Assembly (NCBI GenBank): GCA_949715645.1
Contig: OX454527.1
Coordinates: forward strand, 20,486,865 to 20,550,864
Reading direction: 5' to 3'
Length of the DNA: 64,000 nucleotides
From: Portevinia maculata
Lineage: Eukaryota > Arthropoda > Insecta > Diptera > Syrphidae
The notes under the pieces were generated by a model. That model did not search any database. It was not told where the DNA came from and saw only the letters and a list, made by a program, of their open reading frames with translations. The translations under genes and the position numbers were made by a program. How positions within the stretch are numbered: the first letter of the stretch is position 1; each line of letters opens with the position of its first letter. Shown piece after piece: positions 43,560 through 52,935 of the stretch.

Positions 43560-46500
43560 TGTACTACCAGGAAGACACACCACTTTTACTGATTAAATTT
43601 ACTCGTTTTCTTATGAAAGATTAGTAGGCGCTTCGATGATAAGGAGCTTAGGTTTACAGCACTCACCACCTCAACACCAAATACCTGCCAGCTGATAGGA
43701 GCAAAAGCAGGACAATCACAGAGAAAATGTTCCGCAGTGTCATAGCTTTCTCCACAGGCTTCGCAGTTGGTGGTATCACTTAAGCCTAGCACCTTAAGAT
43801 GATTGGCAAAATGTAATAGCCCGTTGGAACGCCAGTATACAATATGTCTGTAGTTTTTTCTGTTGAGAGACAACAAGAATGCCGCCGGTTTCTTACAGAC
43901 GTCGGGAGAATCTGTTTAGTCTGTTTCCACCTTCGAGAGTCATGCCATCTGCGATTGTGTTCATATGAAACGTCAATGGAAGCCCTGGCCCAAGACGCAG
44001 GCAGACATAACACCATTTCAGGTCCTGATAAGTCTTTCTCTGAACCCTGTCCAGCAAGTTCAACGGAGATCTAATTTCCAGATAATTCTAAGTGAATTCA
44101 GCCTTCCGACCGAATTCAGAGAGATCTTGCATTCACGAACTATTTCAAAGATGGCGCAGCCTGACTGTCGCTACAGACGCGGATATTTCGCCCGCTCGAC
44201 CTGTTCCCCGTATAGTTCATAGCCATAAGTATAGAATAAGACTCCGTTTGCAAGACTGACGCATGCTTGCCTAACGAGAAGAAAAGTTTAATATCCATAA
44301 AAACATCAGCACCAGATCCTTGATCTGGCTTGGAGCCATCCGTGAGGATTCGACTTCGTAATTGCGCTTCAGCCGAAGTTCCGGTGTCACTGCATCGGAC
44401 GGCATATCCATTAGACAGGAGTCAAAGGACAACCGTCGTGCAAGTTCGTCAAAACTCGAGTACGAGTTATACCAAAAACCACCTCTTCTTAAACGTTAAA
44501 TAGATTTGATTCTGCGACCCATGGTGTAATCACCAAGGGGCGGGAGGTTCAATAATGCATCTAGGCCAAAGCCAGGTGTGCTGGGGATGGCCCCCGTGCA
44601 GCTGATACATGCCTTCCTTTGGAGTTTGGGGAAAGCACGTATTTATGTGAAAGCTAGAAATGGCCTTATCATAGCCGTGTAAATCCATAAGACTCTTTTC
44701 GGTGATAAGCCCCATGTCTTGCCGAAAATGCCCTTACACTTCCAGAAAACCGATAGCGCCTCGGCAGTTTTCAGCTCAACATGCTTGTACCAAAGAATTT
44801 TGCTATCCAGAATTACTCTCAGGTATTTTGCTTCATTGAAGACTTGGATTGTGACGCCTTTAAGTTCTGGCTGAGTCAACCCGATCAGCTTCCTCCTTCT
44901 CGTAAAGAGAACAACCTCAGTTTTGTTTCAGAGGATTGTCTAGGGCGCTTGGCACCCAACAGAAAACACGGCAGTATCATCCGCGTACGTTAACAGCGAG
45001 TCGACCAGCACCACAGCAAAGGAGACAGAACGCCGCCTTGCGGACAGCCTCTTTTAAACCCCGCCATAATATAACGGCCACAATGCGCAGCACTAATGAC
45101 TCGTCTATGCCGTGTTGTCTGACAGAGCTGCACATGCTGTCAGAAGTCGCATTATCAAAAGCGCCCTCAATATCGATGAAAATCCCCAATTCTTATTCTT
45201 TTATGTCAAGCGCGCTCTCAATTCTACCAACTAGATTTCGGAGCGCAGTCTCGGAGGATTTTCCGCGTTGATATGCATGTTCCATCTGAGATAGTGGATG
45301 CAATCGCAAAGCAGTTTTGCGCACGTAAAGCTCGCCTAGCCTTTCCATGTTTTTCAGTAAGAAGGAAGTTAGACTGATAGGTCTGAAGCTCTTGGCGATT
45401 GAGTAGTCACTTTTGCCAATTTTTGGTGTAAATGCCACTCTAACCCCACGCCAGGGTGTTGGTATGTATGCCAGTGCTAGGACTGCGGTGAAGATTCTCT
45501 TCATATTCGGTAGCAACTGGTTTGTATCTTGTTATAGCATGGCTGGGCATATTCCGTCCGTGCCAGACGATTTGAAGCCGTCAAAAGACGCAAAAGCGTG
45601 TCCGTTACCACAGCCTTCGCAATATAACAGCTACTCCGAGTTGTTTGTCTCACCCACATACTCGATAATCGGGGCTGGTTGTGAGCCAATTGTTATCTGG
45701 TTACCCGGAAAGTGAGACTTCACCAGATGAGTAAGAGTTTCCGTTTTCGTCTCAGTAAAGGTGCCATCAAGTTTTCTAAGTGATTCCAGTTTGGCTGGTT
45801 TGCCATTTTTCAGAACTTTAACCACTCTAATAGTTTCACCTAGTGTTTCAATCTTTTCGCAGAGATTCCTATAAGAAGCACTTTTGGATACCCGAATTAA
45901 CCTCTTATATTCCTTCTGCTTCGATCGGTAGAGATTCCAGTCTTCCTCCAAATCAGAGTTGCACCAGGGAACTGACGTTCTGCTAGGGGTTGCATTTACT
46001 GGGCACATCAGTTCAAAACAGCTGGTAATGACACTGTTCAGGTCTTGAACAGCTTTCTCTACCTTTTCTCTCGTCCTGAATTTGGTTGGAGTTTTGAGAG
46101 TTTTCCCTAACTCCTAATTGAAGCATATCCAGTTGGGTTTCTAAACTCCTGCAAAGTTATGGCTTCGCATTCGATTTGGAATTCGATATATCTATGGTCT
46201 GAGAGGGGCACCTCTGAAGAGACCCTCTAGTTGGTAACCGCCTTAAAGTACCTATTAGATAAAGTTATGTCGATCAATTCCTGTCTTCTTGACGTTACAA
46301 AAGTTGGCTGTGAACCGACATTGTTGATGGTAGGATCAGGCGATAGAATGAAATCCAGGAGATGGTTTCCTCGTATGTTGCAGTTGCTGATAAGAGGCCC
46401 GTTTTCGTGGTGCCGCAATAGTCTATGAGTTCAGAAATTATTGCCCTTGCTGGTGGAGGCACAACCGAATCATAGGGGAGATAAGCTGACGCCACGACGA

Positions 46501-46680
46501 AGGTCTTCCAATTTTCACTCGTTTCGTAGCTTATGGCTGCAGCAACCAAGTCTTGGCCACAAAATTGTCCAAGCTTAGTCGCTAGGAGAAGGTTCGACAC
46601 AGCAAGTCAAGCCCTGGGCCTTCCGGATCGTTCGTCACAGACTATCGTGGTGCCACCTACACCTCAAAGGCAACAGATGC
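43560..46680 (-). pseudogene. I-clade LINE, decayed: endonuclease, RT, RNase H, C-terminal CCHC
   Basis: On the minus strand in order: the endonuclease end (GGTTIVCDERSGRPRA, 46680-46600; ISELIDYCGTTKTG; PTFVTSRRQELIDITLS at 46227-46418), the linker at 45631-46008 (VPWCNSDLEEDWNLYRSKQK), and the RT fingers (AFTPKIGKSDYSIAKSFRPI, SQMEHAYQRGKSSETALRNL, 45193-45516). The palm start is MGIFIDIEGAFDNATSD (44977-45189), and the RT end lies at 44530-44879. RNase H is barely visible. The tail NCEACGESYDTAEHFLCDCP is at 43586-43876. Many stops and frame changes are present. Its upstream endonuclease codons lie at 52681-52740, across the inserted jockey. Confidence 0.8.
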
Positions 46681-46694
46681 GATTTTTCCATACT
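46681..46694. repeat. Target-site duplication at jockey 3' end
   Basis: GATTTTTCCATACT is repeated exactly at 52667-52680, beyond the 5' end of the LINE. Confidence 0.93.
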
Positions 46695-47254
46695 TTACTT
46701 TTTTTTTACTTTTAAATTCATTTTTATTAATTATTAGCTTATATCAACTTATATACTAGACAAAAATGAGTAAATCTAACTTAAAATTAACAGGATACTT
46801 ATTCTAGATTATTGATCCTTATGCGGACGCCCTAAACTTAACTCTATCTTATAATTATTGCCTTTCGGCCTAAAAACTATTTTACGAACTAATCTTACAT
46901 ATTATGTTTTCATCGAGAAAATTTTTAAGAAAACTCGGCATCTTTATCAAATTTTATATTTTTATATAAAAAAACAAATTACAAACTACCTACTCTACTT
47001 ACTTAAACTACTTAACATATTCTAACTATAATTAGGATTCTGAGCACTCGTTGCATTACGAAACAAGTGGTCAAAATCCCAATTGCTTTCAGAGCGCCTG
47101 GCAGTCGTCAACGTGCACATGCGCCGCCGTGAGCTGACTGATGCCTTACAGAATCAATCACCTCCCGGAAGCACCACCACAAGTTGGCGAGCCTGGCCCC
47201 TCCCAGAAACGCCCTAGCTAACTTAATCTATCTTACAAACTAAGAGGATGTTAC

Positions 47255-50200
47255 CTAGAGTAACGCACCGTCTTGGGAGGGCATGTTGAACCCTCCACCC
47301 TCAAAAAGCCACCAAAATTCGGCAAATTGCTTTTCTGTATCGAATTTATCCCTCTCCGCTATTGCGGTACTAAAACGGAGGAGCTCATGAGCATTGGCGA
47401 CGTCCTCGCCGCGGATGAGCCGCTTATCTCTCGCACTGCGGTAGCGGTGGTATAATACCGGGATACCATCCCTCGTCTGTACCAGCCCTTTTGCATCAAT
47501 ATGGATAAATGCCTCTGGCGGGATAAAGCCAGACCGGAGTGTACTCTCTATGTACATTTCATTGGGGTAGTAAGCCCCAAAGATCAGACTATTGTCGCTG
47601 GCCATCGCCCTTGCAACGTGCCTTCGAGTCACCTTAATGAGGAAATTGTCAATCCTATTCAACTGAGCCCCATCGTATAGGACCTTGTTGGGATAGTATT
47701 TTATATAGTTGGATTCAGGCGTTCGGAACAACCGGAGACAGGTCCTAAGACATTGTCTCTCCAAAACCCGAATCTTTTCCATATAGCTAGGCGCTATATT
47801 AAACCATAATGGACAACCATAAGCGATGATCGGCCTTATAAGGGCCACGTAGCAAATGACCTTCACTCTGGAGTCAAGTTGACTGCTATGAAACAGTCTC
47901 CTTGTCAGAGCATAAGCCTTCTTGGCCCCAGCAAGACAAGCAACTATATGTCTATCGAAATATAGATACTGGTCAAGCCAGATACCTAGATATCTAACTG
48001 CGCTTCTCACCGCCAATGGCTGCCCATTTTGTCCAATAATGGCCAATTTCTTCCAGTTTTTTCTGGTATCCCTAGAGGCTCCAGCCAATGGAGTTCTGAA
48101 CAAGATTGTTTCCGTCTTCTGAAAGTTGATTTTCAACTTCCAGTCGTCGCAATATCGCTTAATTTGATCGAAGTCACGCTGCAAATGAATGTTAATGACC
48201 TCGATTTTAGGACCTGACCTGTATGCCACCAAATCGTCGGCATACGCTATAGCATGTCTGAGTGAACCCACCAGATCACTCGTGTAAATGTTAAACAGGA
48301 TCGGAGAATTGACCGCCCCCTGCTGTAAACCGTTTTTAATTTCAAAGACTCTGCTCGAAGTCACATTGCCACATTTGACAACGAACTTCTTTCCCATAAG
48401 CATATTATAAATTACATATAGCAAAGATTTGTGCATCCCCCGCCTGATCAACTTGTAGAAAAGTCCCTCTAACCATACGGTGTCGAAAGCCTTCTCAAAA
48501 TCAACCAGACAAGCACCCGTGCATTGGCTCTTGCCTTTATTCCACTGAATGTCGGAAACCAGTTTCGACGCGGCATGAATAGTGTCATGCCTCGCCCTGA
48601 AACCAAACTGGTTGTCCGGAATTATGTTATTGTCCTCGACCCACTTTAACAGAGCTCTATTGACAACCTTTTCAAAGACCTTGCTAATATTCGGAAGCAA
48701 GCTAATTGACCGGAGATTGGCTGGGTTCGTCCTATCTTTACCTTTTTTCGGGATAGGGTGTACCACAGCTACCTTCCAATGCGCCGGATAATGTGCATTA
48801 TTCAGCGCATTGTTAAACAGCGTGGTGAAAATATCTACAGCCTCCAGAGGCAAGTGTCTCAATACGACGTTTGGGACACCATCCATCCCCGCCGACTTTT
48901 TATTCTTTAGTGACCCGAAGATGCACAGAAGATCATCCTTCGACACGAACAAGTGCGATGCATCTCGGCCATTGGCGACAACTGCATTAGCATGGTTTTC
49001 ATCAGTGAACACGGTGAATCCGTTATTCTCAGATCGCCAATTCTCAAGTTCGGTGCGCAGATCGAAGTGGTTCACCAGAGCCCTATTCTCAATGTCGTGG
49101 TTACGGCGAACAGGATTGCTCACCGTATACACGGCCTCGAAACAAGCGCCCAGCAAATCCACTTTCTCCTGTGGGTCCTCGACCACGAAAAAATCGTCGT
49201 TTGAAGCGACACTTTCTGGACTTATTCCAGCAGTCAGTACTGTCTGTCTGTTCTCTGCTGTCTGGGAGATTCGAACACAAGGAATATCATTGTGATCTTT
49301 CCTCCTGAACAACTTATTTATCTGTGGGAACATATTCGGACTACAGGTTTTAATAGCCCGAATTTTATTGCCCCAATACAGACTTACAGATTTTCTGTAA
49401 TTTTCTTTTATCAGCTGTTTCAGGATTCGGATCTCTGAATTCAGCATCCTTACCTCCGGGTCGTTGCGATCAGTAAATTGCCTGTACAGCCGTTTAAGCC
49501 TCGAGAGCAGTCTACTTTTCTGTCGGTATAGTGCGTCGATTGTAGGGTTTCTGTACTTTTCTATCTGGTCGTCATCGGAACGTCCTACCCGAGGAATAGT
49601 TCGTTCCATAGTTCGTTTGATGGCGTCGTTCATTTGCAATAAATGCCGATCAATGTCATCATTTGTCATGTTACTGTTTGTCGGTGGGTCGATCCCACTC
49701 GAACGTATATCTCGCTTTAAAAATCTGGAGAAGCGCGACCATTGTGCCCTCCGATAATCGAATGAACACACTGCTTCGTACTCCTCCAGCAGCGTTTGCT
49801 CGTTCGGGATCCGTATTGCGGCGGCGAGTCCGTAGTGGTCACTATCGTACTCAAACGCACGCAAACAGTTCCGCGTGTTTTGATCTATGTTCGTCAGTTG
49901 AAGTCTTGCGTCCGTTAAGGCCAAGTCCAGGAAAGCACCGCTTCTTGGGAAAGAAGGGATATCCGTCGCGTATAACTCGAGGTTGTACTCAATCATATTG
50001 AGGCGCCACCAGTCGTGAAACTGGTTGCCCCTGGGATTTGCAGTAACATTTCCCCATGCCGCATGTTTGGCATTAATATCTCCGGCCAAGAAGTAATAAT
50101 TCTCCTCCGAGTTCAGCTGCAGACCACGAAAAAGTGTCTCGAGCTCTGTCATAAATTGGTTTGGTGGAGGTGCAGCAGGTGCGTAAAGCGACACCACATA

Positions 50201-50539
50201 CATTCTCCTCCGGCTATGGAGAGGAATGCATATGATGCATGCCTCCAACAACTGGAACCTACGCACGTCCCCGCTATATATAACCCTATGGCGCAGGCCT
50301 TTTCGAATTAAGATTCCAACCCCACCTCCTTGAGTGGAGTGAGGCCGGTCTCTTCTTATTACATGATAGTCTTTGTATCCCAATTTGTGCTTCTGATTTA
50401 GCTTAGTTTCGCTAACCAAAAGCACATCCGGGTTTTCGGTTTTCAACAAATTGGCAAGTGACGTTCTTTTCTCGATCCTGACTAGTGAATTAACATTCAC
50501 AGCAAGGATCTTTAAGTTTCCCTCATCCAGCGTAGCCAT
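47255..50539 (-). CDS. Jockey-clade LINE ORF2: AP endonuclease and reverse transcriptase
   Basis: A 1094-residue protein that nicks target DNA and copies the LINE RNA there. The endonuclease occupies roughly residues 8-240: NVNSL, ETKLNQKHKLGYK, GGGVGILIRKG, FLAGDINAKHAAWG and DSDHYGLAA with the SDH active site. The reverse transcriptase spans roughly 520-830: SAGMDGVPNVVLRHLP, RSISLLPNISKVFEKVVNR, NQFGFRARHDTIHA, CLVDFEKAFDTVW, GLQQGAVNSPILFNIYTSDL and AIAYADDLVAY with the catalytic YADD. A thumb and C-terminal region follow; no RNase H is seen, as is usual for the clade. The start ATG at 50539 lies 5 bases after the ORF1 stop, suggesting reinitiation or coupled translation. All key residues look intact. 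Confidence 0.95.
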   Translation of the reverse strand: MATLDEGNLKILAVNVNSLVRIEKRTSLANLLKTENPDVLLVSETKLNQKHKLGYKDYHVIRRDRPHSTQGGGVGILIRKGLRHRVIYSGDVRRFQLLEACIICIPLHSRRRMYVVSLYAPAAPPPNQFMTELETLFRGLQLNSEENYYFLAGDINAKHAAWGNVTANPRGNQFHDWWRLNMIEYNLELYATDIPSFPRSGAFLDLALTDARLQLTNIDQNTRNCLRAFEYDSDHYGLAAAIRIPNEQTLLEEYEAVCSFDYRRAQWSRFSRFLKRDIRSSGIDPPTNSNMTNDDIDRHLLQMNDAIKRTMERTIPRVGRSDDDQIEKYRNPTIDALYRQKSRLLSRLKRLYRQFTDRNDPEVRMLNSEIRILKQLIKENYRKSVSLYWGNKIRAIKTCSPNMFPQINKLFRRKDHNDIPCVRISQTAENRQTVLTAGISPESVASNDDFFVVEDPQEKVDLLGACFEAVYTVSNPVRRNHDIENRALVNHFDLRTELENWRSENNGFTVFTDENHANAVVANGRDASHLFVSKDDLLCIFGSLKNKKSAGMDGVPNVVLRHLPLEAVDIFTTLFNNALNNAHYPAHWKVAVVHPIPKKGKDRTNPANLRSISLLPNISKVFEKVVNRALLKWVEDNNIIPDNQFGFRARHDTIHAASKLVSDIQWNKGKSQCTGACLVDFEKAFDTVWLEGLFYKLIRRGMHKSLLYVIYNMLMGKKFVVKCGNVTSSRVFEIKNGLQQGAVNSPILFNIYTSDLVGSLRHAIAYADDLVAYRSGPKIEVINIHLQRDFDQIKRYCDDWKLKINFQKTETILFRTPLAGASRDTRKNWKKLAIIGQNGQPLAVRSAVRYLGIWLDQYLYFDRHIVACLAGAKKAYALTRRLFHSSQLDSRVKVICYVALIRPIIAYGCPLWFNIAPSYMEKIRVLERQCLRTCLRLFRTPESNYIKYYPNKVLYDGAQLNRIDNFLIKVTRRHVARAMASDNSLIFGAYYPNEMYIESTLRSGFIPPEAFIHIDAKGLVQTRDGIPVLYHRYRSARDKRLIRGEDVANAHELLRFSTAIAERDKFDTEKQFAEFWWLFEGGGFNMPSQDGALL

Positions 50540-50544
50540 TAGAT

Positions 50545-52446
50545 TTATGGCACACCAGACCCCACAAACAACTCCGAATAGATAAAGTCAATTCGGGCCG
50601 CTTGTTCATTTAACTGTTTCTGGAACTTATCGATCTTTCCGTGCAGAGACAGAAGGATCGATTTTAAGTCTAGATCCACCTCTGGTGCCTTTTGGGCTAC
50701 CTTTGGCTGGTTTAATGTTATTTGAGCTTGACCCGGTCCAGCTGCCATTTGGGCAAAGGACACGTTGGGCGCCACAAAATTTGTGAACGAGCGACTCTTC
50801 TGACGCCTATCGCCTTCAGACTGCTGTTTGCGGGCCTGGACTCGCTTTTTCAGTTCTTGGTACTTTGGGCAACCCCTGAAGTTGGCGGGATGCCCAGAGT
50901 TCCTGCAGAGCACACAGGAGAGTACACTCCGGTCTTCGACTCTCTCCTTACCTAGAGAGCATTCACCATGTATGTGGTCCTTATCGCACTTGACGCATCT
51001 AAACTGCATGTTACAGTTAGCTGCGGCGTGCCCGAACCTTTGGCAGCGCATACATTGAAGTATGCGATCTGACCGTTTTAATTTCTCCCATCTAACAGCA
51101 TGATAGTACAGGAAGCGGATATTTCGCAGCCTGTCAATTTTGCTGTCAGGAGTAAGCTGGACCAGGAAAAATGGTAAGTAACGGTTACCACCACTTGCCA
51201 CAGCCGAGGAAAACGGCTTGACCCCCACGAACTTGAGGTCGTCGCTTTCAAAATTCTTAAGCTCTTTTTCGAGCTCCTCTGTTTTAATTGAGGGATCGAT
51301 TCCTTTTAATACCACGGTTTTAAGCTTTTTCTCCCTTGGGGTGTACGTAAAGTACTCGGTCTTTACCTCTCCCAAGGCGGTGCGCACTCTCTGGTACTCC
51401 TCAATATCATCACACATAATTACATGTTTACTGGCAGAAAGCCTCTTAACATAAAAATTCTTAGTAATTAACCTACATAACCTAATACTATCACTAATAT
51501 CGAAGTTACTTACATTAATCGGGGGAATTTTGTCCTTCCTTGCTGGCTTCTTCTGCGTCTGCTGCTTTGACTGCTGTTGCTGATTTGGCTGCAGTTGCTG
51601 CTTTGGCTGCTGTTGTTGCTGTTTTTGTTGGTTTCGTTGCTGTTGTCGTTGTTGTTGCTTCTGTTGATATTGTTGCTGGATTTGCTCCCTCAGCACTGTT
51701 TGTTGTTGATGTTGCTGCACTTTTTTCAGCCTCAGCTGCTCACGCTTCTCCAAGAGCTCTTTTATGAGCTTGTCTAGCTCAGCTACCTCATCCTCTACAT
51801 CTCCATCCTCCATTTGGATGGCATTGCTTCCATCGTCGTCGACCGGTAGGTCCCTGAAGGAGTTTCCCTCTCCGACGTACCGGCCCGCTCCCCCTTCAGC
51901 TTCGGAAGAACTGGTATTATCCGTATCATCATCGGTACCAGCCACCGATGATGCTACGCTAGGGCCTGCCAGGTTCGCCCTTCTCTTGGCAGCAAGATTC
52001 GGCTTCGGATTTACCTTACGAAACTCGTCATTCGCTACTTCTGTAGCAGGTTTTCCAGCTGCTACTACTGATTTTGTTGGTTCTGGTATTGCCTGCGAAA
52101 GAACTCGTCTGGGCAACGACCGGCCCGTTGTTGTTGTTGTTGCTGTTGTTGTTGGTGTTGATGTTGCAGTTTTGAATATGCTTGCAGCTGATGCATTTGG
52201 CATACACGCTGCTGATATTGTTGCTGCTGCTGCTGTTGTTGTTCCTGCTGCTGCTACGGTTGCTGCTGTTTTTGGTGTTGATGATGCTCTTGATGTTGTT
52301 GGTGTTATTACAGGCGATGATTTTTTTGCCGGCTCACGTGTTTGCACCACATGTCGCAACGGCACGCCCACACCCGTACGCGGGACCACCGTTTTCCGGG
52401 GGTCCATCCTACACCGTACGGAACTTTTCACACTTTTTTTTTGCAC
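50545..52446 (-). CDS. Jockey-clade LINE ORF1: gag-like nucleic-acid-binding protein
   Basis: A 633-residue protein expected to coat the LINE RNA and aid nuclear or target localisation. The N-terminal third is low complexity, rich in Ala and Thr (roughly residues 50-110), followed by an acidic stretch and a predicted coiled coil (VAELDKLIKELLEKREQLRL). A Gln-rich tract comes next (about residues 240-300). A PRE_C2HC-type/RRM-like domain follows (IDPSIKTEELEKELKNF, LPFFLVQLTPDSKIDRLRN). Three cysteine-histidine knuckles are CMRCQRFGHAAANC, CVKCDKDHIHGEC and CVLCRNSGHPANFRGC. The C-terminus is helical. The plus-strand frames over this gene are mirror images of its CAG/GCT-type repeats and are not genes. 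Confidence 0.93.
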   Translation of the reverse strand: MQKKSVKSSVRCRMDPRKTVVPRTGVGVPLRHVVQTREPAKKSSPVITPTTSRASSTPKTAATVAAAGTTTAAAATISAACMPNASAASIFKTATSTPTTTATTTTTGRSLPRRVLSQAIPEPTKSVVAAGKPATEVANDEFRKVNPKPNLAAKRRANLAGPSVASSVAGTDDDTDNTSSSEAEGGAGRYVGEGNSFRDLPVDDDGSNAIQMEDGDVEDEVAELDKLIKELLEKREQLRLKKVQQHQQQTVLREQIQQQYQQKQQQRQQQRNQQKQQQQQPKQQLQPNQQQQSKQQTQKKPARKDKIPPINVSNFDISDSIRLCRLITKNFYVKRLSASKHVIMCDDIEEYQRVRTALGEVKTEYFTYTPREKKLKTVVLKGIDPSIKTEELEKELKNFESDDLKFVGVKPFSSAVASGGNRYLPFFLVQLTPDSKIDRLRNIRFLYYHAVRWEKLKRSDRILQCMRCQRFGHAAANCNMQFRCVKCDKDHIHGECSLGKERVEDRSVLSCVLCRNSGHPANFRGCPKYQELKKRVQARKQQSEGDRRQKSRSFTNFVAPNVSFAQMAAGPGQAQITLNQPKVAQKAPEVDLDLKSILLSLHGKIDKFQKQLNEQAARIDFIYSELFVGSGVP

Positions 52447-52666
52447 TTTTATTAAATGTTTCTATCACCGTTTCTTAATAAATTATAAAAATTAAAATTC
52501 TGCTGGGAATCGAACCCACGCTTCTGGCGTCAGAGGCAGAGGCTCAGACTACCAAGCCAATTACACAAATAAAAATACTAGGCTAATCACCAGTAATTAA
52601 ACACTTTTCCGCTTACGATCTTCACTAACTAGCCGACCTGTCTCTAAAAGAGTTGCGGAACGACTG
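52447..52666 (-). promoter_or_regulatory. 5' UTR/internal promoter region of the jockey LINE, with tRNA-like segment
   Basis: The non-coding start of the LINE lies between the target duplication and the ORF1 ATG. In LINE orientation it contains TTGGCTTGGT (box A-like, 52560-52551) and a perfect box B GGTTCGATTCC (52516-52506), about 34 bases apart as in a tRNA gene. A CTCTGCCTCTGACGCCAGAA anticodon-arm-like part lies between them. The acceptor stem is weak. Jockey elements normally rely on an internal RNA polymerase II promoter, so this could be a captured tRNA/SINE piece or an additional polymerase III promoter. Confidence 0.55.
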
Positions 52667-52680
52667 GATTTTTCCATACT
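52667..52680. repeat. Target-site duplication at jockey 5' end
   Basis: GATTTTTCCATACT is identical to 46681-46694. Confidence 0.93.
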
Positions 52681-52740
52681 AATGGCTCCTGTATGGATGG
52701 TTTGTGGGGTTTTGTATTCAACACGGAAAGCACAGAGAAC
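52681..52740 (-). pseudogene. I-clade LINE endonuclease, upstream codons cut off by the jockey
   Basis: The minus strand reads SIQEPLVWK up to the target duplication. Joined across the insertion it continues into NRICCL and GVGGTTIVCDE at 46680. IQEPW...GLGG is the classic endonuclease start block of I/R1-type LINEs, which confirms that one gene was split here. Confidence 0.7.
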
Positions 52741-52935
52741 ATTCCACATTCGTGTGTCACAGTTATGGAAAGGGTCTGTGCATTTCATTGTACGTCTAAA
52801 TAAAGGCTTGAGGGTGAACTGTTGAAGATTCCAGGCATGGCTAGATCTGCGGTTAAAATGTTCGAAGGGTGGTACACGGAACATTTTATTTGGTTTTGAC
52901 GGAGTCTCGGTTAATATTTGCGAAAGTGTCAACTA
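52741..52935 (-). pseudogene. LINE C-terminal fragment (CR1/jockey-like)
   Basis: The frame reads FEHFNRRSSHAWNLQQFTLK, then PLFRRTMKCTDPFHNCDTRM and WNVLCAFRVEY. This is the common C-terminus of LINE ORF2 proteins (RRSSR..NLQ ... F..R..RLWN.LP). Only ~70 residues remain. It lies directly upstream of the truncated I-clade copy. Confidence 0.55.

Larger units (their letters stand above)
46695..52666 (-). mobile_element. Full-length jockey-clade LINE, both ORFs open
   Basis: The element is 5972 bp and antisense, flanked by a perfect 14-bp duplication (GATTTTTCCATACT). In its own direction it has a ~220-bp 5' UTR, ORF1 (52446-50545), 5 bases, ORF2 (50539-47255), a ~560-bp 3' UTR with GCGTCCGCAT and GGCCGAAAGGCAATAA, and an A-rich 3' end near 46695. 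Both proteins lack premature stops. That, with the exact duplication, indicates a recent insertion. Fragments of the same family lie at 25648-26500, 32286-32420 and 40595-41012. Confidence 0.93.

Noticed and set aside
48810..49295. Plus-strand ORF of 161 codons opposite LINE ORF2
   Set aside because: It is antisense to the clearly coding reverse transcriptase and has no recognisable domain.
51764..52495. Long plus-strand ORF of 243 codons opposite LINE ORF1
   Set aside because: It is the mirror of repetitive Ala/Thr and Ser/acidic codons in ORF1, with no domain and low-complexity Val/Ala/Ser composition.
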